This document shows, piece by piece, positions 13,041 through 26,328 of a DNA stretch of 64,000 nt (the first letter of the stretch is position 1; each line of letters starts with the position of its first letter). The notes under the pieces are model-generated. The model worked only from the letters and a program-made list of their open reading frames with translations. It was not told the origin of the DNA and ran no database searches. Position numbers and translations under genes: made by a program. The DNA lies in the NCBI GenBank assembly GCA_944472155.2, contig OX235271.1, positions 120,471,329 to 120,535,328 on the forward strand. The letters run 5' to 3'. This stretch comes from Trichobilharzia szidati. Its lineage: Eukaryota > Platyhelminthes > Trematoda > Strigeidida > Schistosomatidae.

Positions 13041-14094
13041 CACCCAATACTGAACTCTGGGTTTTAGGGAATGGACTGATTTCTTAACTGGGATAAACCA
13101 TCTGTCCAAGGCTCCATGATTCTCTGTGGGTCTCTGACAAACATCAGTTCATGAAGAAATCTACTGTGAAATCAATCAGACCCATACAAATTAACGCCAG
13201 GAGATTCCTCTTCTGTCTAACAATCTTGTACAGAAATGATTTTGTGGAATTATGTCTCTTAAAATAATTTCCTTCAAATTTCTGTAGTCCAAAAGTTATC
13301 TGTGTATTTGTTGATTGAGCAAATTTTATTTGGACGATGCAGCTTGAAAATACAGTTTAAAAACCTAATACTTTACATGTGTTCCTTGGTAGACTGTCAT
13401 TGTACTGAATTATTGCCTAGCTATCTACGATCATACTTACCATAGTAGTTTGTAAGCAGTTTCTAAAATGAAATAATTCCTCCAGTACAGTTAAAATGTC
13501 TAAAAACACTCACTACTAAACTATAAATTTTTATGTCACAATTAAAAGCAGCTTTTAACTAATTTGACTCATCAACCCTACATAGAGTAGAACTTTCTAA
13601 CAAGTAGATTATCTTTCCGCAGAAATCTACGGTTTGCTTTTCGTCAAATCGATAGCTCAAAAACTCACTAAAAGGAACTGTAGGATAACATTTGTGTATA
13701 CGTGTGTATTTTGTTGTTTCACCTGTTAGTAGTCTGTGATATCTTTATATGAAAATAAATATGCAAAATCTTGAAGTGTGTTGAGAGTAAATTAAAGCAT
13801 TTATTTGGCCATTTGACAAACCATTGTTTCTGCTAGTCAGAGAAAGAGTATGAATTTATCAAAAAACACCAAGAAAATATACATTTAGAAAAGTGGTTAT
13901 GCTACGCATCTAATTTATTTATGTCATTGGCAAGCTTCACAGTTTTGTTGATATCTGGGAACAGAGATATGTCAATTCCAGAAAAGTGAATAAAAACATT
14001 TTGTTCGAAATTCTAATTGATGGCATTTTGACATACTCCTTTGTATTCAGATATCAATTAAGCGATTTTTATAACGACATGAAAGGATTTTAAA
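13041..14094. other. no recognisable feature
   Basis: AT-rich sequence with no supportable gene or repeat. Confidence 0.35.
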
Positions 14095-14190
14095 ACAATT
14101 AGCTCCCTTTATGAATTTAGATAAAGCAATAAGAAGACGTAATTTGTCTGAATAGTGTAATGTATGTTGCGCAAATACATCACAAGATGT
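14095..14190 (+). repeat. isolated PLE terminal-repeat box
   Basis: The string aagcaataagaagacg...gcgcaaatacatcaca shares its landmarks with the terminal regions of PLE H (43075-43130) and PLE I (62110-62200), and with 48186-48232. No PLE coding sequence lies nearby, so this looks like a solo terminal repeat fragment. Confidence 0.45.
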
Positions 14191-15035
14191 GAAAGGAGGT
14201 AACAAAAAATCGGTACATTTTTGTATTACCATCAGAAATTAGGTCATAACTGACAGAAATTGGAACTCAAATACCGACTGTAAGTAAACGTATTTCCAAA
14301 AGAATAAAAGTAGTTCACGGAGCAGACGTGGAAGGGTTTTCAAGAGAAGAGGGGAATGTTTCACACAAATTCACTACTACTACTAATAATAATGATAGTA
14401 AATAAGCAAACGAGGGAAAGTCTACACATTGGTTTAGTTATACAGGATTATCTTCTTGAGTACAATAAAATATAACAAATGAAGCAAAGGAAGCAAGCAG
14501 TTGGGAATTTTTGTGGGCTAACAGCATGAAACACATATGTTATTTTACAAATAAAAACACTAAAAGTAAAGAAGACAACAAAAGGATCAACTATATGGGT
14601 AGTTTAAAAGAAGTCAGTAAGAGCAGATTGATGCTGTGAAAAGAATAAATTTATGAAACAGTTTTGTCACTCAGCTCTAACTTAAATTCAAGAGAGCACA
14701 TTCTGATCTTGGATAAATTGGTGGGAAGACAAAATTTAAGTATTCATCAGTGAAGAAATAAGACCACAATGTAGTATGATCCAAATCAAGTGGTTGTCTT
14801 AGGAATGGATTTGAAATTCATGCTGCTTCATTTATCAGCTGTATACTTGAATCTCAGCCTTCACCGACATCCATTTTTAAAGGGGTTTCAAACTAATACT
14901 TACGACATTTCGAAGGAAGTACATAAAAATACTGAAGGCACTTATCACGTAATTCCTATAGAGCAATATTTTTAAAAATGTTGATTTGTAGGGAATTGAT
15001 TAGTTTCACTTTAGATGAGGGAAGGGCATCAGTCA
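14191..15035. other. no recognisable feature
   Basis: AT-rich; a short (act/aat) trinucleotide run lies near 14381-14395. No gene is supported. Confidence 0.35.
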
Positions 15036-15039
15036 GAGA

Positions 15040-15195
15040 GCCACTGAATACCGTGAAGTTCTGTAAAACTGTTTAGTTCACTCATTGAACTCTTTAGTAG
15101 TACCCACCTGTGGGTCCACCAGTTGTCGAACGCGGGATCCTTGAGTTATTACCTGGTTTTCGTGGTTCTATAGATGCTTTCAGCTGGTGACCTAA
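15040..15195 (+). repeat. possible SINE-HH relic (tail)
   Basis: The tail 'acctggttttcgtggttcta' matches the conserved tail of other SINE-HH copies. The head and hammerhead block upstream are too decayed to read with confidence. Confidence 0.3.
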
Positions 15196-15199
15196 CTTA

Positions 15200-17515
15200 C
15201 AATTAATCAAATATGCATGTTTAGGTACATACATATAAATGTTTCTGCAAATGGATAAGACAGCTTAGCAGTCTATTAAATGTATTTCTTCCATATGATA
15301 TTTAAAACTTTCTTTTGCCTTGTAGAGGCTAGGCAACTAGGCATGAATTATTAATTGCATGATACGATGAGCATACTGGCAATGGAAGAGATTTATGGTG
15401 CAGAGCATGTCATATTTCGGTAAATGGGGTAGAAAGCTATAGAAAGATATCACTTAAGAAGAATCTGTACGATTTGACGTCTTGGAAGCTGTATACCTAG
15501 GTTTTATGTTCAGGCTCATTCCTAATGACTTAGGCGCATTTTCCTGTAAATCATATTTTCGCATAGCTGGATTTCTTAATTCTAAGACATTATACTACCA
15601 CTAGTGGTGAACGTGTGCTGGTACCTTTCTTTTTCATCTGCAAAGTTTAACCCTTCACTTATTGGGATGTTGTTATAATAATTTCGCCGTAAAGAGGAAA
15701 TAAAGCTGTTCTGAAAGTTTATAGTGTTCATCTGTTTCCAGTCAATTTAGTTTTAATGTGTTCGCGTGTATAAATTATGATTCATAATACCATATGAAGT
15801 ATATTTTGACAAATCTTTCATTAAACCTTCAACGGGAGATAACATGGAAACGTTATGGATACACTGTAATAAATTCAAATAATTAAAATACATAAAACTC
15901 TACATTTATGAAGAGTGATGTTAGATAATGAGTATCTACAAGAATAAAGCTGCTACCTTGTACAGTAATGAGGGATGAAATCAGTTTGTAAAATGCCGCG
16001 TATGGTTCCCTTACAGTTTCACTATTATCCATAAACATATTACGTGCATTATGATTAGTCTGTCATGAAGCTGGGTCACAGAAAACAGGGATTATCTGGT
16101 AAAAAACATATTTAACTCATGCAGGTTAATTTATATTTAGGAAATGGACTTTTTCTTCTTCGTAGGTGACATAAAAATAACAAAAGTAGTAGATAATTAT
16201 TCACTTAGACTATCAAAGACACGCTAGTGAACATAGTTCTATGATTAGACGCTTTATAAAAATGCAATACATTAAAATGAAGAACAAATCATTCACTTGA
16301 AAGCCTTAGACATACCTTTCCACCTCGTTAGTTTTCATCAGAAAGGGAGGCATTCATTATCCAAGCATCAGTAACGTTATGAAGGCAAAAAGAAATCAGC
16401 CTGTTAGACTTTTTATGTGAATATATATACTTGCATATATGTACCAGATAAAGATATTTTTACATTTAAATAATCATTTTTAGGAATTTATTAAGTTCTC
16501 CGTGGAATTTTCTTTACAGATTTCTTACCAAAGTCTATATTTTCTTTATTACAGATAAGGCACGAATTCCTTAAAAATTCACTTTTAAATAAAACAAATT
16601 CATAAATAGGAACAAAATGGTTAAAAGAATAGCTGAATAGTGAAAACGGGTATATACATACATTTGAAGATTTTACAGCCTGTTGTATCTTAAAATTGTT
16701 CAGCGAATTCATAGTAATAAATGATAAATATAGACAATACTGTTGGGAATAAAAGTATGTTTATTGTGAAACTTTATTACTGAAAGTTACTCGCATATAC
16801 AAACAATACAGTGGCTGATATATAAGAATACGCCTGTGATTCGTTTAGGTGTTGCATAGCTGTGTACATTGAATAATCAGTAATCCTATTGTTAAAAGGA
16901 TGTTCAAAAGACCAAACTATTCATTTTAAGTCAGAATGGTGTGGACCGCATTTATTATTAACTTTGAGTAAATTCTTTAAGCCTAACTTTACATAGAATT
17001 TCTAAGAAATCCTACTATTATGCAATAAGACTGGAAAATTTACAGTGTAAAATTCAAATTGAATGCGGCCTTATACAGATATTTTAGAAACGGAGATGCA
17101 GAACACTCTATGTTATCGTAAAACTTCAGTTTATTCAGATAAATGACAGTTAATATTTTTAAGTGAGTTAAGTAATTTCTATGCAGAAAACTGTAACTAC
17201 ATGTTTCGTCCACGAATATATCTACTTTTAGTCTACGATGTCGGCCACTAATAAGGCATCATGTATTTTAAATAAAGTCAACTGCTGATTTAGAAGAATC
17301 CAGCTGATTTTGGTTTTGGCTTCAAGAAAGAAAATAAAAGACTCCCAATATTATCCATTCCTAAAAGTAATTGTATAGAAATGATATTACAAAATATTTT
17401 CTCACATATTAACCGAAGTGTGGGCCACATAAAATCACTTAGTTCGATAAAAATAACCACAATGAACTCAAGGTGTGCATTTTTTGAAATTACGACATGC
17501 TATTTAGCTAAATTT
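15200..17515. other. no recognisable feature
   Basis: AT-rich, with short ORFs only (73 codons at 16491-16712, minus strand, no motif). Confidence 0.35.
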
Positions 17516-17521
17516 AAATAT

Positions 17522-17693
17522 AAGAGACAATTCAGCGAAGAAAAATTTCTTTATTGACGAAATCATCTTCAGAGGCTGTATAGTTGCATTTATATTTATC
17601 GGAAATGTATAGTAGTCTATTATTGGATAATAGGGGGTGACATAATTGATATAATTACTTAGAAGTGGCTTTAGAAGTAAAAGTAAAGGTTTT
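17522..17693 (-). repeat. left inverted arm of PLE B
   Basis: The reverse complement matches 19107-19275 with scattered substitutions and small indels. The long minus-strand ORF here is a shadow of this repeat and not a gene. Confidence 0.75.
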
Positions 17694-18870
17694 GAATTAG
17701 GTATTACTCTCACTGAAACTATTTGCTTTATATGCAAATTCATCAAGGATAATAATGTAGATATAGGTGTTAACATCCACCACTTAAAGCAACTACTACT
17801 GTGGTGCTCTTTTAATGTCCGGTTCAAGTTCAACAGCACCCTTTATAGACAAATAATCTGAGCGACACTGGGGTCACCATTGAGTCCTTTACTTGCAGAC
17901 TGATTCTTGACAAGTCTAAAGAACAGTAGGTTACGACCCACTATCGATAGTTTCCATATGTACCAAAGATACATGAGTGAAACTTTCATCAAATGTGACA
18001 GGAATACCAACACCGAAATGATAACTAGGGAGTTCAACAACTGCCAGCATTCCATGCAGTTCACGTTGGAATCAGAGACAAACTAGGAATTCCATTTTTC
18101 GGATGCTTTACTAAAAAGGAGATCTGATGGTTCTCTCCAAAGATCAATCCACAGGAAACCAACATGGAATGGTTGATACATGAATTTTCATAGCTGCGTC
18201 CCTTTGAGAAGAAAGAGAAATCTGATCCACTCCTTATCCTCAAGAATAAGAAGGATATGCACCAGTGATACAATCGATGGTGAACTGGAGCGACTCAAAC
18301 GAGTCTTCATGGAAAATGGATATCCTTAAAACATTCATCGCGAGAAACACGAAAGTAAAGCAAAAACCAGAAAGAACCAAGACGGTGCTGAAGTAACTGT
18401 TATTTATGAACGTTGATTTTAAAGGTGGTACCACTGCTGAGATTCTGAAGAACTGCATATCCAGATCATTGAGAAAAGCCTTCTTTGTGGCTAAGCTACG
18501 GATCAATTTCTATAGCCGTTAAATGATCAGTGGATTTGTGAAGGATAAACTATCACTTTATTTGCTAGTTATACTGGCAGCACAAAGCACACACTTTGCG
18601 AACACATCTCTGAACATTATCCGGCATGGTTAGCAAAAGGACAATGCAAGACAGTTACTAGTTCAGTTCTCGAGCACTTAACGAGCTCAAGCCACACAGC
18701 TCCACCGGAGAAGTTTTTCAAGATTATCTACAAGGTGAGGACAAATGGTACAAAGGGTGTCAGGTTTCGGCATTTGTGTATTGCGGAAGCGTTGGCAATT
18801 TGTCAATACAACCCCTGAACTCTGTATACGGAAAAGGTTTGTCCAGTCTCTTATTCTGTTATGGTCCTAA
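17694..18870 (+). pseudogene. PLE B reverse transcriptase to GIY-YIG remnant
   Basis: Read across several frame breaks, the plus strand gives ICKFIKDNNVDIGVNIHHLK (before RT motif B), a decayed GSPLGPLLAD-type motif near 17855, and MYQRYMSETF near 17955-17985 (the RT catalytic Y-x-D-D box decayed to YMSE). RKPTWNG and LRRKRNLIHSLSSRIRRICT follow. The GIY-YIG part reads ASYTGSTKHT then EHYPAWLAKGQC, and the end LCIAEALAICQYNP matches PLE C-termini. The element is 5'-truncated inside the RT and cannot be functional. Confidence 0.75.
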
Positions 18871-19106
18871 GCTCTTCACTAGTCAGCTGTGATTTCTTTT
18901 TATTATTTTTATTATTACTTTGCTTTCACTTTAACAATTAGTTCACTATTATCACTCTCATGTGCTCCTTTCGTAAATTTGCTCACCGTCTTCCCACTTG
19001 TTAAATGGAAACTCAACTACCTATTTTTCTCACTCAATATCACTTTCAACATTATCAAATTTCTGACGCTTTCCTCCTTTGTGCCATTGAGTATTACGTA
19101 ATTTAT

Positions 19107-19275
19107 GACTTTTATTTTTACTTTTGAAGCCACTTCTGAATAATTATATCAATTATGTCAACCCCTATTACCCAATAAGAATATTATACATTTCTGGTAA
19201 ATATAAATACAAGTGTACCGCGTCTGAAGATGATTTCGTCGATAAAAAAATTTTCTTCGCCGAATTGTCTTTTAT
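19107..19275 (+). repeat. right arm (3' terminal repeat) of PLE B with hammerhead-like core
   Basis: It contains ctgaaga (19224-19230), one extra base, a short gat/gtc stem and gataaa, a decayed CUGANGA...GAAA pattern parallel to the PLE A and D termini. A related terminus occurs at 60250-60430 after PLE F. Confidence 0.5.
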
Positions 19276-19460
19276 TTTCTTTATGACTCACTGGGTATTT
19301 TCGGAAATTTAAATATTGCACGAGAATTCCCTAGAAACTCTAACATTAACCAGCTGTCAAAGAATATAGATAAATTATTAGGTCTGTCTGACGATTTGAA
19401 TGAAATATGTTGAGGTTTGCATTTATGCTAAAACTTTTCGTGTAAATTTGACAGAAGTTA

Positions 19461-19675
19461 TTTTTTATTATTATTTCCTTTAATTCCTAGAGGAATATAG
19501 GGCTTCAGCTGCACTTCTCCATTGCATTCGTTTCTCTGCTAAAGTTTTCACCTGGCTACAGGTCTGCCCACATGCTTTCATCTCCTCTTCACATGACCTC
19601 TTCAAAATCACCCTTGGACGACCAACTCGCCGCTTCCCTTTCGGGTTCCACCAGGAAAAGTAAATATCCTGGAGG
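19461..19675 (-). repeat. 5'-truncated RTE LINE, 3' end only
   Basis: Read on the minus strand, the segment ends in gccctatattcctctagg then an AAT-rich tail. It covers the last ~200 bp of the LINE, including the stretch equivalent to NP-KGKRR. It is related to, but distinct from, the subfamily at 45388-48060. It is too short to contain the RT core. Confidence 0.65.
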
Positions 19676-19699
19676 CCTACGAATGAAAGGCCGAAAACT

Positions 19700-21485
19700 C
19701 TTCTTCACACTGCATATACTAGTTCATCGGCATTTGTAGAGACACACATATGGATAGAACCAATCGCATGTTCCAATTTCGTCAGACTGAATGTGTTGCC
19801 ATACGGGTATCAAGTCAAACAGAAAATCCAGATGTACCCAATCTGAATAGAGGTTCAGCATCATCTATAGCAAAACATTTACCATTACGCGATACTATAA
19901 TTTATGTGTCACAGAATCTTATTGCTACCTGTGATCCCCATTTTTTGTCTTATTCGAAAGACTTCTATCACATTATACAAATAAGTACAGCTGTGTTTCA
20001 TATTTTTCTGACTGAGCATTTCAATTCATCTGTGTACTGTGGTCGTTCTTAAATATTATCCTACACTTTATTGACACTAAACTAAATTATGTTAAAACTG
20101 TAATAGAGCTAGTAATTTTTATTATTTAGGTTGTTTTGAGCTGTTCAAATATCGACGAAATAAACAACAGATCCGTTTTAGTTATAACGATAGCTTTGTT
20201 GTAAACACGTTTAAAATCACTACAGAATTTTCAGCTTGTTTTTATCCCTTCATACAGATTAATTGAAGAAACCAGTAATCCACAGTATATCATTTAGCGG
20301 GATTTCGTTATGTCTGCAAAATGCTCCTACACTCGACGTAATTCTTCCTCTAAAACAGGCCGAGTTAAGATTGTTCTTCAATAAATTCAGCAGATGGCTT
20401 AAACAAAGTATGAATAGGTAAATTTGATGCATCTTGCCATGTGAAATAAGGTAGTCGAGGGATTTAGTTAGGTCGTTGTCACTCATTTATGCCAAACCGT
20501 GTATTGTTACTGCTTTGTCCAAATTCGTTAGGATGAATTCGTGCATGGCATTTATCAATGTCTAGTCACAACAATAATGATTGCTTGTGACATAATTTTA
20601 ATTTAAGGTTATTAAAAGGAATGAAAGCACTTGGGATTAATCACATGTATCCCAAAAATGGATACGGAATCAATAAACCATTTGATCTATTGAAATACGA
20701 TTAGTTCCTAATATAAACTCTTATTTCATACGACTAATCATCATACATTTCATGAATATCAAACACACAATTATGAAGAAATTACGAAATGATATCCTCG
20801 CGCACTGTCTTTCTTCTAAGCTACTTATTGGAGGTAATCGAAGGGTCTGTCTGTTCCAGTATTACAAACAAATTTCTAAATGTGTGGATAGAGGTGCGCT
20901 TTTCTCGTATCAAATCTGAAAGGAAATCTACAAACTAACCTGTAATTCCAGTCGGAAGTTCAAATTGATTCAGTGACATTCGATTCGCTCTTTATTTTCG
21001 TTGGACAACTCACTCTGAAACGAAAACAGTGTGTTTGTAAAACACTCTTGTTATCAGATATGGTTTGATGTAGTTTGTGTTCACTGAAACAGTAACGTAT
21101 GAATACTTAATTGAGGTAAATGCTTCATGCAAAACGCCCATTAATCCAACAACAACTTAGAAAATTGAAGACGTCTTGCTGCGTTTTAACTAACATTTTA
21201 TTTTGGAAAGCAACGATTCCAAACTCATTTTGTTAAAATATTTAAAAAATGTAGACATAAGTTTAAATCAGATCTTATGCCGTCTCTATACGATAATAAA
21301 ACACTGCGTTAAAAGTTTTTTGTTATTATTTGAGTCACATCTGTAACGTGGTGAAAGAAGAGTATGATAGAATCAATGGTTTCAACTGACGAACACATAC
21401 AAGTTTGAGCTTAAATTAACCACTGTGAGTCACAGACGAAAGAAATAACCGACGCTTATGCAGTGAAGACAAAAGCAAGATAAGG
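19700..21485. other. no recognisable feature
   Basis: A 100-codon plus-strand ORF (19750-20052) and a 75-codon minus ORF (20259-20486) show no family motif I recognise. Treated as non-genic. Confidence 0.35.
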
Positions 21486-21489
21486 ATAC

Positions 21490-22370
21490 CCAACACCACC
21501 GATGATATTGCTAATTGTGATGAACTAGATCATGAGGCACGCAGTGCGAAGTATGAAGACAAGCATGCGTTAAGCTAATAAGATGACTAAAGAAGATCCC
21601 AATTGTGTGGATGGTTTGTTTCCATTGTCACACTAACTCGAAGATCTACAGGTAAAAACCAACCAGCTGACACGGGAGGTAGGAGACGAAGACAGAAATG
21701 CGAGTAAACATAGAGAAGATGAGGGTGATGAGGATACCTAACCAACAACAACAACGAAACACCAGTCATCATCATCAGAAGGAGAAATGCGTCATTTCAA
21801 ACACAGGAGGCAGTGATGACGATGTGAAATACAGAACTGAAATAGCAAGACAGGCGTCCACTGCTCTGACATCAGTGTGGAAATCTACTGTACTCAGAGT
21901 AAAGAAGGAGATACGGATTTTCACTACTAGTGTCAAGTCAGTGCTACTACATGATCTACAGAATCGGCGCTCGCGTCACGAGACACTTTCATCACACTGC
22001 AGACTGTCATCGACAGTCGTCTTTCCTAGATACTGATGCTGAAGATTAGATGCCCAGCGAGGATAAATAAGAGACAAGGAATTCTGGCACTGGAATCAAC
22101 CGATAACCTGTCGCTCAATGAAAAGTGTATACCGAAGGAAACGGAGATGGACTGGATACACACTGAGGATATTGTTGAGTGACACGATACGCCAGGCCTC
22201 CGTGTGTTGGTTGAATGGTAGACGACGAGTTGGATTTCGGTCGGATTGTGACATGGTGATGCTGGTGTGAGGAGGAGTAGGAGATGAAAGATTATGGGCA
22301 GTCGTGTACCGAGCTGAAGATGACTATATAGAACAGAATAAAATAGAGATGTCCTGCTGAAGACCTTTTT
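21490..22370 (+). pseudogene. 5'-truncated RTE LINE, RT C-terminal part (subfamily 2)
   Basis: It starts near RT motif B (the equivalent of SPMIFLIVVDW, decayed). It then reads NIEKMRVMRIPNQQQQ, ISNTGGSDDDVKYR, STALTSVWKSTVLRVKKEIR and SVKSVLLHDLQNR, matching the RTE thumb region up to the YGSETW position, where this subfamily reads HDLQNR. Downstream in other frames comes the KRRWIGHTLR-type region, and the 3' end is cctgctgaagacc. The shared HDLQNR with the copy at 34139-34735 marks a separate subfamily. Confidence 0.7.
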
Positions 22371-22374
22371 TCAT

Positions 22375-25300
22375 CTATAAACATATCACTGTTTCTATCT
22401 GTATTCGAATTCTGCCTCTTTTTTTCTCGGAAGCGTATATTTGCATTTCTTTTCCTAGTTTACGATTTGACTACATACGTCAATCTGGACCGATATTTCC
22501 TTTAGTTCCTATCAAAAACGTTTTGTCAACTTGATGGAACTATGTCAAAACCCTGATTTGTAATTGATGTATTTCGGTATTGGTTGTGTTGGAAGCAGTT
22601 AAGAAGAATCGGTGAAGTAAGTGAAAATTGATCCCATATTATCTCACTGCATTTGCTCTTCCTGATTTGTCCAAGTCTTTCAATTGAAAGAATTTTTTAA
22701 GTTCGCACACAGTGTTTTAACCAGTCTTTGTGCTATTTCTCACTATACCAACCACTTCTATGTTTCTTTATTTTCTCTTAATGAGATATTTGTTAATTTA
22801 TTATCTACCCAAGTTGTAGGTATCACTCTTTGTTCCATCAAATGATAAATTTCACACATAACCGTGGATGCATATACATAGAGAATGTCATCTGCATATA
22901 AACAGATAACACCAAAAATAATAATTAGGTATGAATAAAAATTACAAAGCCCTATGGGATAAAAATAATTTTATTTCTTCATTTTAGCTGATGACTAACA
23001 TCATTATCCAACAATTCAAATAATATTTAATGATGTAAATATTATTTCATTGTTTTTTCATCAGTGAATGTATGTTTGTAAGGTGATGAAGTGTGCATCT
23101 ATCTATTGGTATAAGTGTATCTATATACAAAATATGGCTAATAACAATGTCATCGTATTCCTAAACAAATCAATCAAGAATTCATTATTTCATCATAGAG
23201 GTTGGTCAAAATCTAAAAAGCATTAATCTCTATTGAAATACAAAACTAAATACGACTAATTTTGGAGGTATAACACAACTATCTTACACAGGGGTCACTA
23301 GAAAGTAATAAGTGTCATATCCACTCTTTAGTGGAGGCTGTATCCTGTCAGTCGACTCTGGAATATGGCCACCAAGCCAAGAAACTTGCCAGTACAATAC
23401 GCTTTGAATGGAAATTGGATAGATGCAGGGAATCAGAGGAAAGTTCGCCTGATTCTGACACGAACCAGATAAATATAGAAACTGAATCAGTTTACTGACT
23501 AGGCAATTTCTGATGATAATGGAACGTCTGATAACATTTTGGAGTGAGTGAAGTAGTAATCACTGCTGCACGCACTCAACTTCTTAACACACGGTTTCTT
23601 TTGATTTCAGACATATTAGATTAACCTACGTGTGGTATTTTGTTCACTCTGCGGTTTAAATTAGTCCAATACAACATTCGTTTATATAAAATACCAAGAT
23701 GAAGAAATAAGTAGCAACTCAGCATGCTAACATATTTTTAGTAAACAAAACTTTTGTGCATAATCATTTTTACCGATAGTTTAAATTTTTATTATAAATC
23801 CAACTGCGTCGCTACATCACATTTTTCTTATTCCTATTCATAATGATCGTGTCCAGTTATATTTTACTTGAAATAAACATAATAGAATGAATAAGGGGGA
23901 TTTTATTCCTTTACGCCTGCTGTGTGAACATTTGTAAATCTGAACTTGACAATGTGAAGCTTGTAGCATAGTATTAGTTTTCTTTCTTTCTAGAGAATGC
24001 TACTATGTAATAAACAGCTAAGTTACGAATTATGTATTGATATGAAATAAATTGTATCTTCTTCTGCCATTAAAAGAAGGGAATAATTTACCAGAAAGTT
24101 TAAATAAAACGTAGCTAATGGTAGGCATAAAAATAAAAATGTGTACTACACTCCATGCAGGCATAATATAATTGTATCCCAGGTGTCACTGCTGTTTAAA
24201 CTGAGACTGAATGAAAATCTAGTAGTAATATGTGTTAGCTGTAATTTCAATATAACTTATTTATTTACATCCTACAGGGATGCACATGTGTTAATTCAAC
24301 AAAAGTTAAATCCCCATTCAGCCATTGGACTAAGTTAGAGTTCTGTACTCCTCTGTTAACTACTGAACAATATGAAAAAATAAAGAACGATAAACTGAGC
24401 AGCATAACATGACACCATTTTACTTCGTCGTTTCTCACCAACTGCACACAACCAAAAATAATTTCTATATCAATATACAAAATATTCAGATGCTTTCATA
24501 GATGAGTTAGGAGATGACAACCACTAAGATTACGTGACGGAACACATGAAGAGTTCAAACAATAGAACTGCAGATGTCAGTGCACTTGTTGGTATATACG
24601 AAAAGGTTACAAGAATATTCAAGAGTCTGGAACCGAACGTGGATATGAATTAGGTGAGAAAAACATTTTGAAGTGATGCTTCGTGAGGATTTGGTTGATT
24701 TCTTGTTAGATCACAAACCGACTTCAGTTAATTAACTATTGAAAACTGGGGAGTACTTGGAAGACCTTCTGTTCTAGTTTCCAGCTCTCTGGCAACATAT
24801 ACGACTTACACGAACATCGAATTCAAGAACTTCAGGTAAAGAGATAAGCCTATTGACCAGTGAACCAGTTGAACGGAACCCAGTGCCTCACAAATTCTGA
24901 CAACTGCCAATTCGCGATACTTAGCGCCATCACCAGTCAGTGTCTATTTTTCTTAAGATGAGTAACTGAAATTATTGGGAATCCAAGAAAGTTTGGAGGG
25001 ATACCCTAATACATACAATGTTATCGCAATGACATGGTTTAATTTGCATTACAGACCTTTCAGAAATAGCCTCCGAAAACACTTGTATCAGTAAGATAAC
25101 AGATACTGGCGTCAGCAAAAGCGTGCTATGCATTTAGTAGTCAAACGCTTAATATTTATTGACCTGTTCCACTATTTCTGAATCTAGGTTCGGTCGAATT
25201 CAAGATTTCCTCAGTATTTATCCGTCTGACTTATTTCTGGAGCATTTCACAGTATCATATTTAACCGAATACGATTGAAGAACAATGCATATACACTAAT

Positions 25301-25535
25301 TCACTGCGTAAGATTATTATATATATGACAAGTATACGTATATATATATATATATTACAATGTAAAAAGCTGATTTGGTATATCAGTCCTAAGACTAATG
25401 CCCTGTGTATTTCTGATAGGAAACCAAGTATGAGTAAGATAATATACATATATCAGTCCTTCTCAAGTTCGCCGAGACAATTACCAACAAATGCTTAAAA
25501 CCTGATTTGTATATTCACAAGGAATTTGTCATTAG
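22375..25535. other. mostly non-genic AT-rich stretch
   Basis: No gene is supported. A block at 24860-24970 (gccaattcgcgatacttagc) belongs to the dispersed repeat also seen at 12890 and 39900. A (ta)n microsatellite lies at 25330-25356. Confidence 0.35.
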
Positions 25536-25551
25536 TCTTGTTTGCATTTAT
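25536..25551. repeat. target-site duplication, 3' side of RTE copy
   Basis: cttgtttgcatttat here and cttgtttgcacttat at 26087-26101 flank the LINE copy, differing at one base. Confidence 0.8.
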
Positions 25552-26086
25552 TATTATTATTATTGTTCCCTTGGGTTCCTAGTGGGACATAGGGCTTCAA
25601 CTGCACGTCTCCACTTGCTTCTGTCTTGTGCTGTACTTTTCCTTCATCCATGTTGTTCCATACTGTTTCAGTTCCTCTTCACACGATCTCCTCGATGTCA
25701 CCCTTGCACCGACGAACCACTCACTGCTTCCCTTTCGGGTTCCACTCGAGGGCCTGACGTGCGATGTCACCCAACGGCCTCCTCAGCGAGTGTCCAATCC
25801 ATCTCCACTTTCTCCTGCATATTTGTTGGGCGATTGGTTCCTGATTTGTTTGTTCCCATAGCTTCTTGTTTGTGATTCTTTCCGGCCATCTAATCTTCAG
25901 TATAGAACGAAGACAGTTGTTGATAAAGGTCTGCAACCTGTTGGAAATATTCTTGGTGACCCGCCAAGTTTCTGATCCGTATAGCAAAACTGACTTGACG
26001 TTTGTATTGAAAATACGAATTTTGTTGTTGATGCTGAGTGACGAAGATTTCCAGATTGGTTTCAGATCGATGAATGTGTTTCTCGC
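25552..26086 (-). pseudogene. 5'-truncated RTE LINE copy with target-site duplication
   Basis: The last ~535 bp of the LINE, nearly identical to 45388-45925. The translation reads NTFIDLKPIWKSSSLSINNK, IRIFNTNVKSVLLYGSETWR, FINNCLRSILKIRWPERI and RRKWRWIGHSLRRPLGD. The frame stops at NPKGKQ because a CGA codon has become TGA; the other copy keeps CGA there. The Trp of GSETW is intact here but is a stop in the long copy. A 15-bp duplication on both sides and the AAT-rich tail show a classical target-primed insertion. Its similarity to the long copy suggests recent activity of this subfamily. Confidence 0.85.
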
Positions 26087-26101
26087 CTTGTTTGCACTTA
26101 T
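26087..26101. repeat. target-site duplication, 5' side of RTE copy
   Basis: cttgtttgcacttat directly follows the truncation point of the LINE and matches the 25537-25551 copy at 14 of 15 bases. Confidence 0.8.
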
Positions 26102-26328
26102 CACTCAAATACTTGACTCTTCTTTTTATTTGAATGCGTAATGTTCTGCTTTAAACCTATCTGATTTGGTATATTATAATTTGTTTCTTTGTTTCTGTTT
26201 CTACTACTTGTGTAGAACTCACCATATTACTACAAAACTTAATAGTTACTTATCACATACTAAACTTCCCTTGTTTTTACTACACAACTCCTTTTTCAAT
26301 GTGACCAACCCTATATTAAATAGATCAA

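Larger units (their letters stand above)
17522..19275 (+). mobile_element. Penelope-like element flanked by inverted arms (PLE B)
   Basis: The coding remnant (17694-18870, plus) lies between an inverted left arm (17522-17693) and a right 3' terminal repeat (19107-19275). The arms share cacttctaagtaattatatc/cacttctgaataattatatc, aattatgtca, and ctgaagatgatttcgtc. The left arm ends exactly where readable RT sequence starts, so the inverted piece joins directly to the truncation point, as in PLE A. Confidence 0.75.

Noticed and set aside
17504..17839. 111-codon minus-strand ORF as a gene
   Set aside because: It lies mostly in the inverted arm of PLE B and overlaps RT sequence read on the plus strand; it is a shadow frame.
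25507..25875. 122-codon plus-strand ORF
   Set aside because: Antisense to the RTE C-terminal region; the same reading occurs at 45389-45703 for the same reason.
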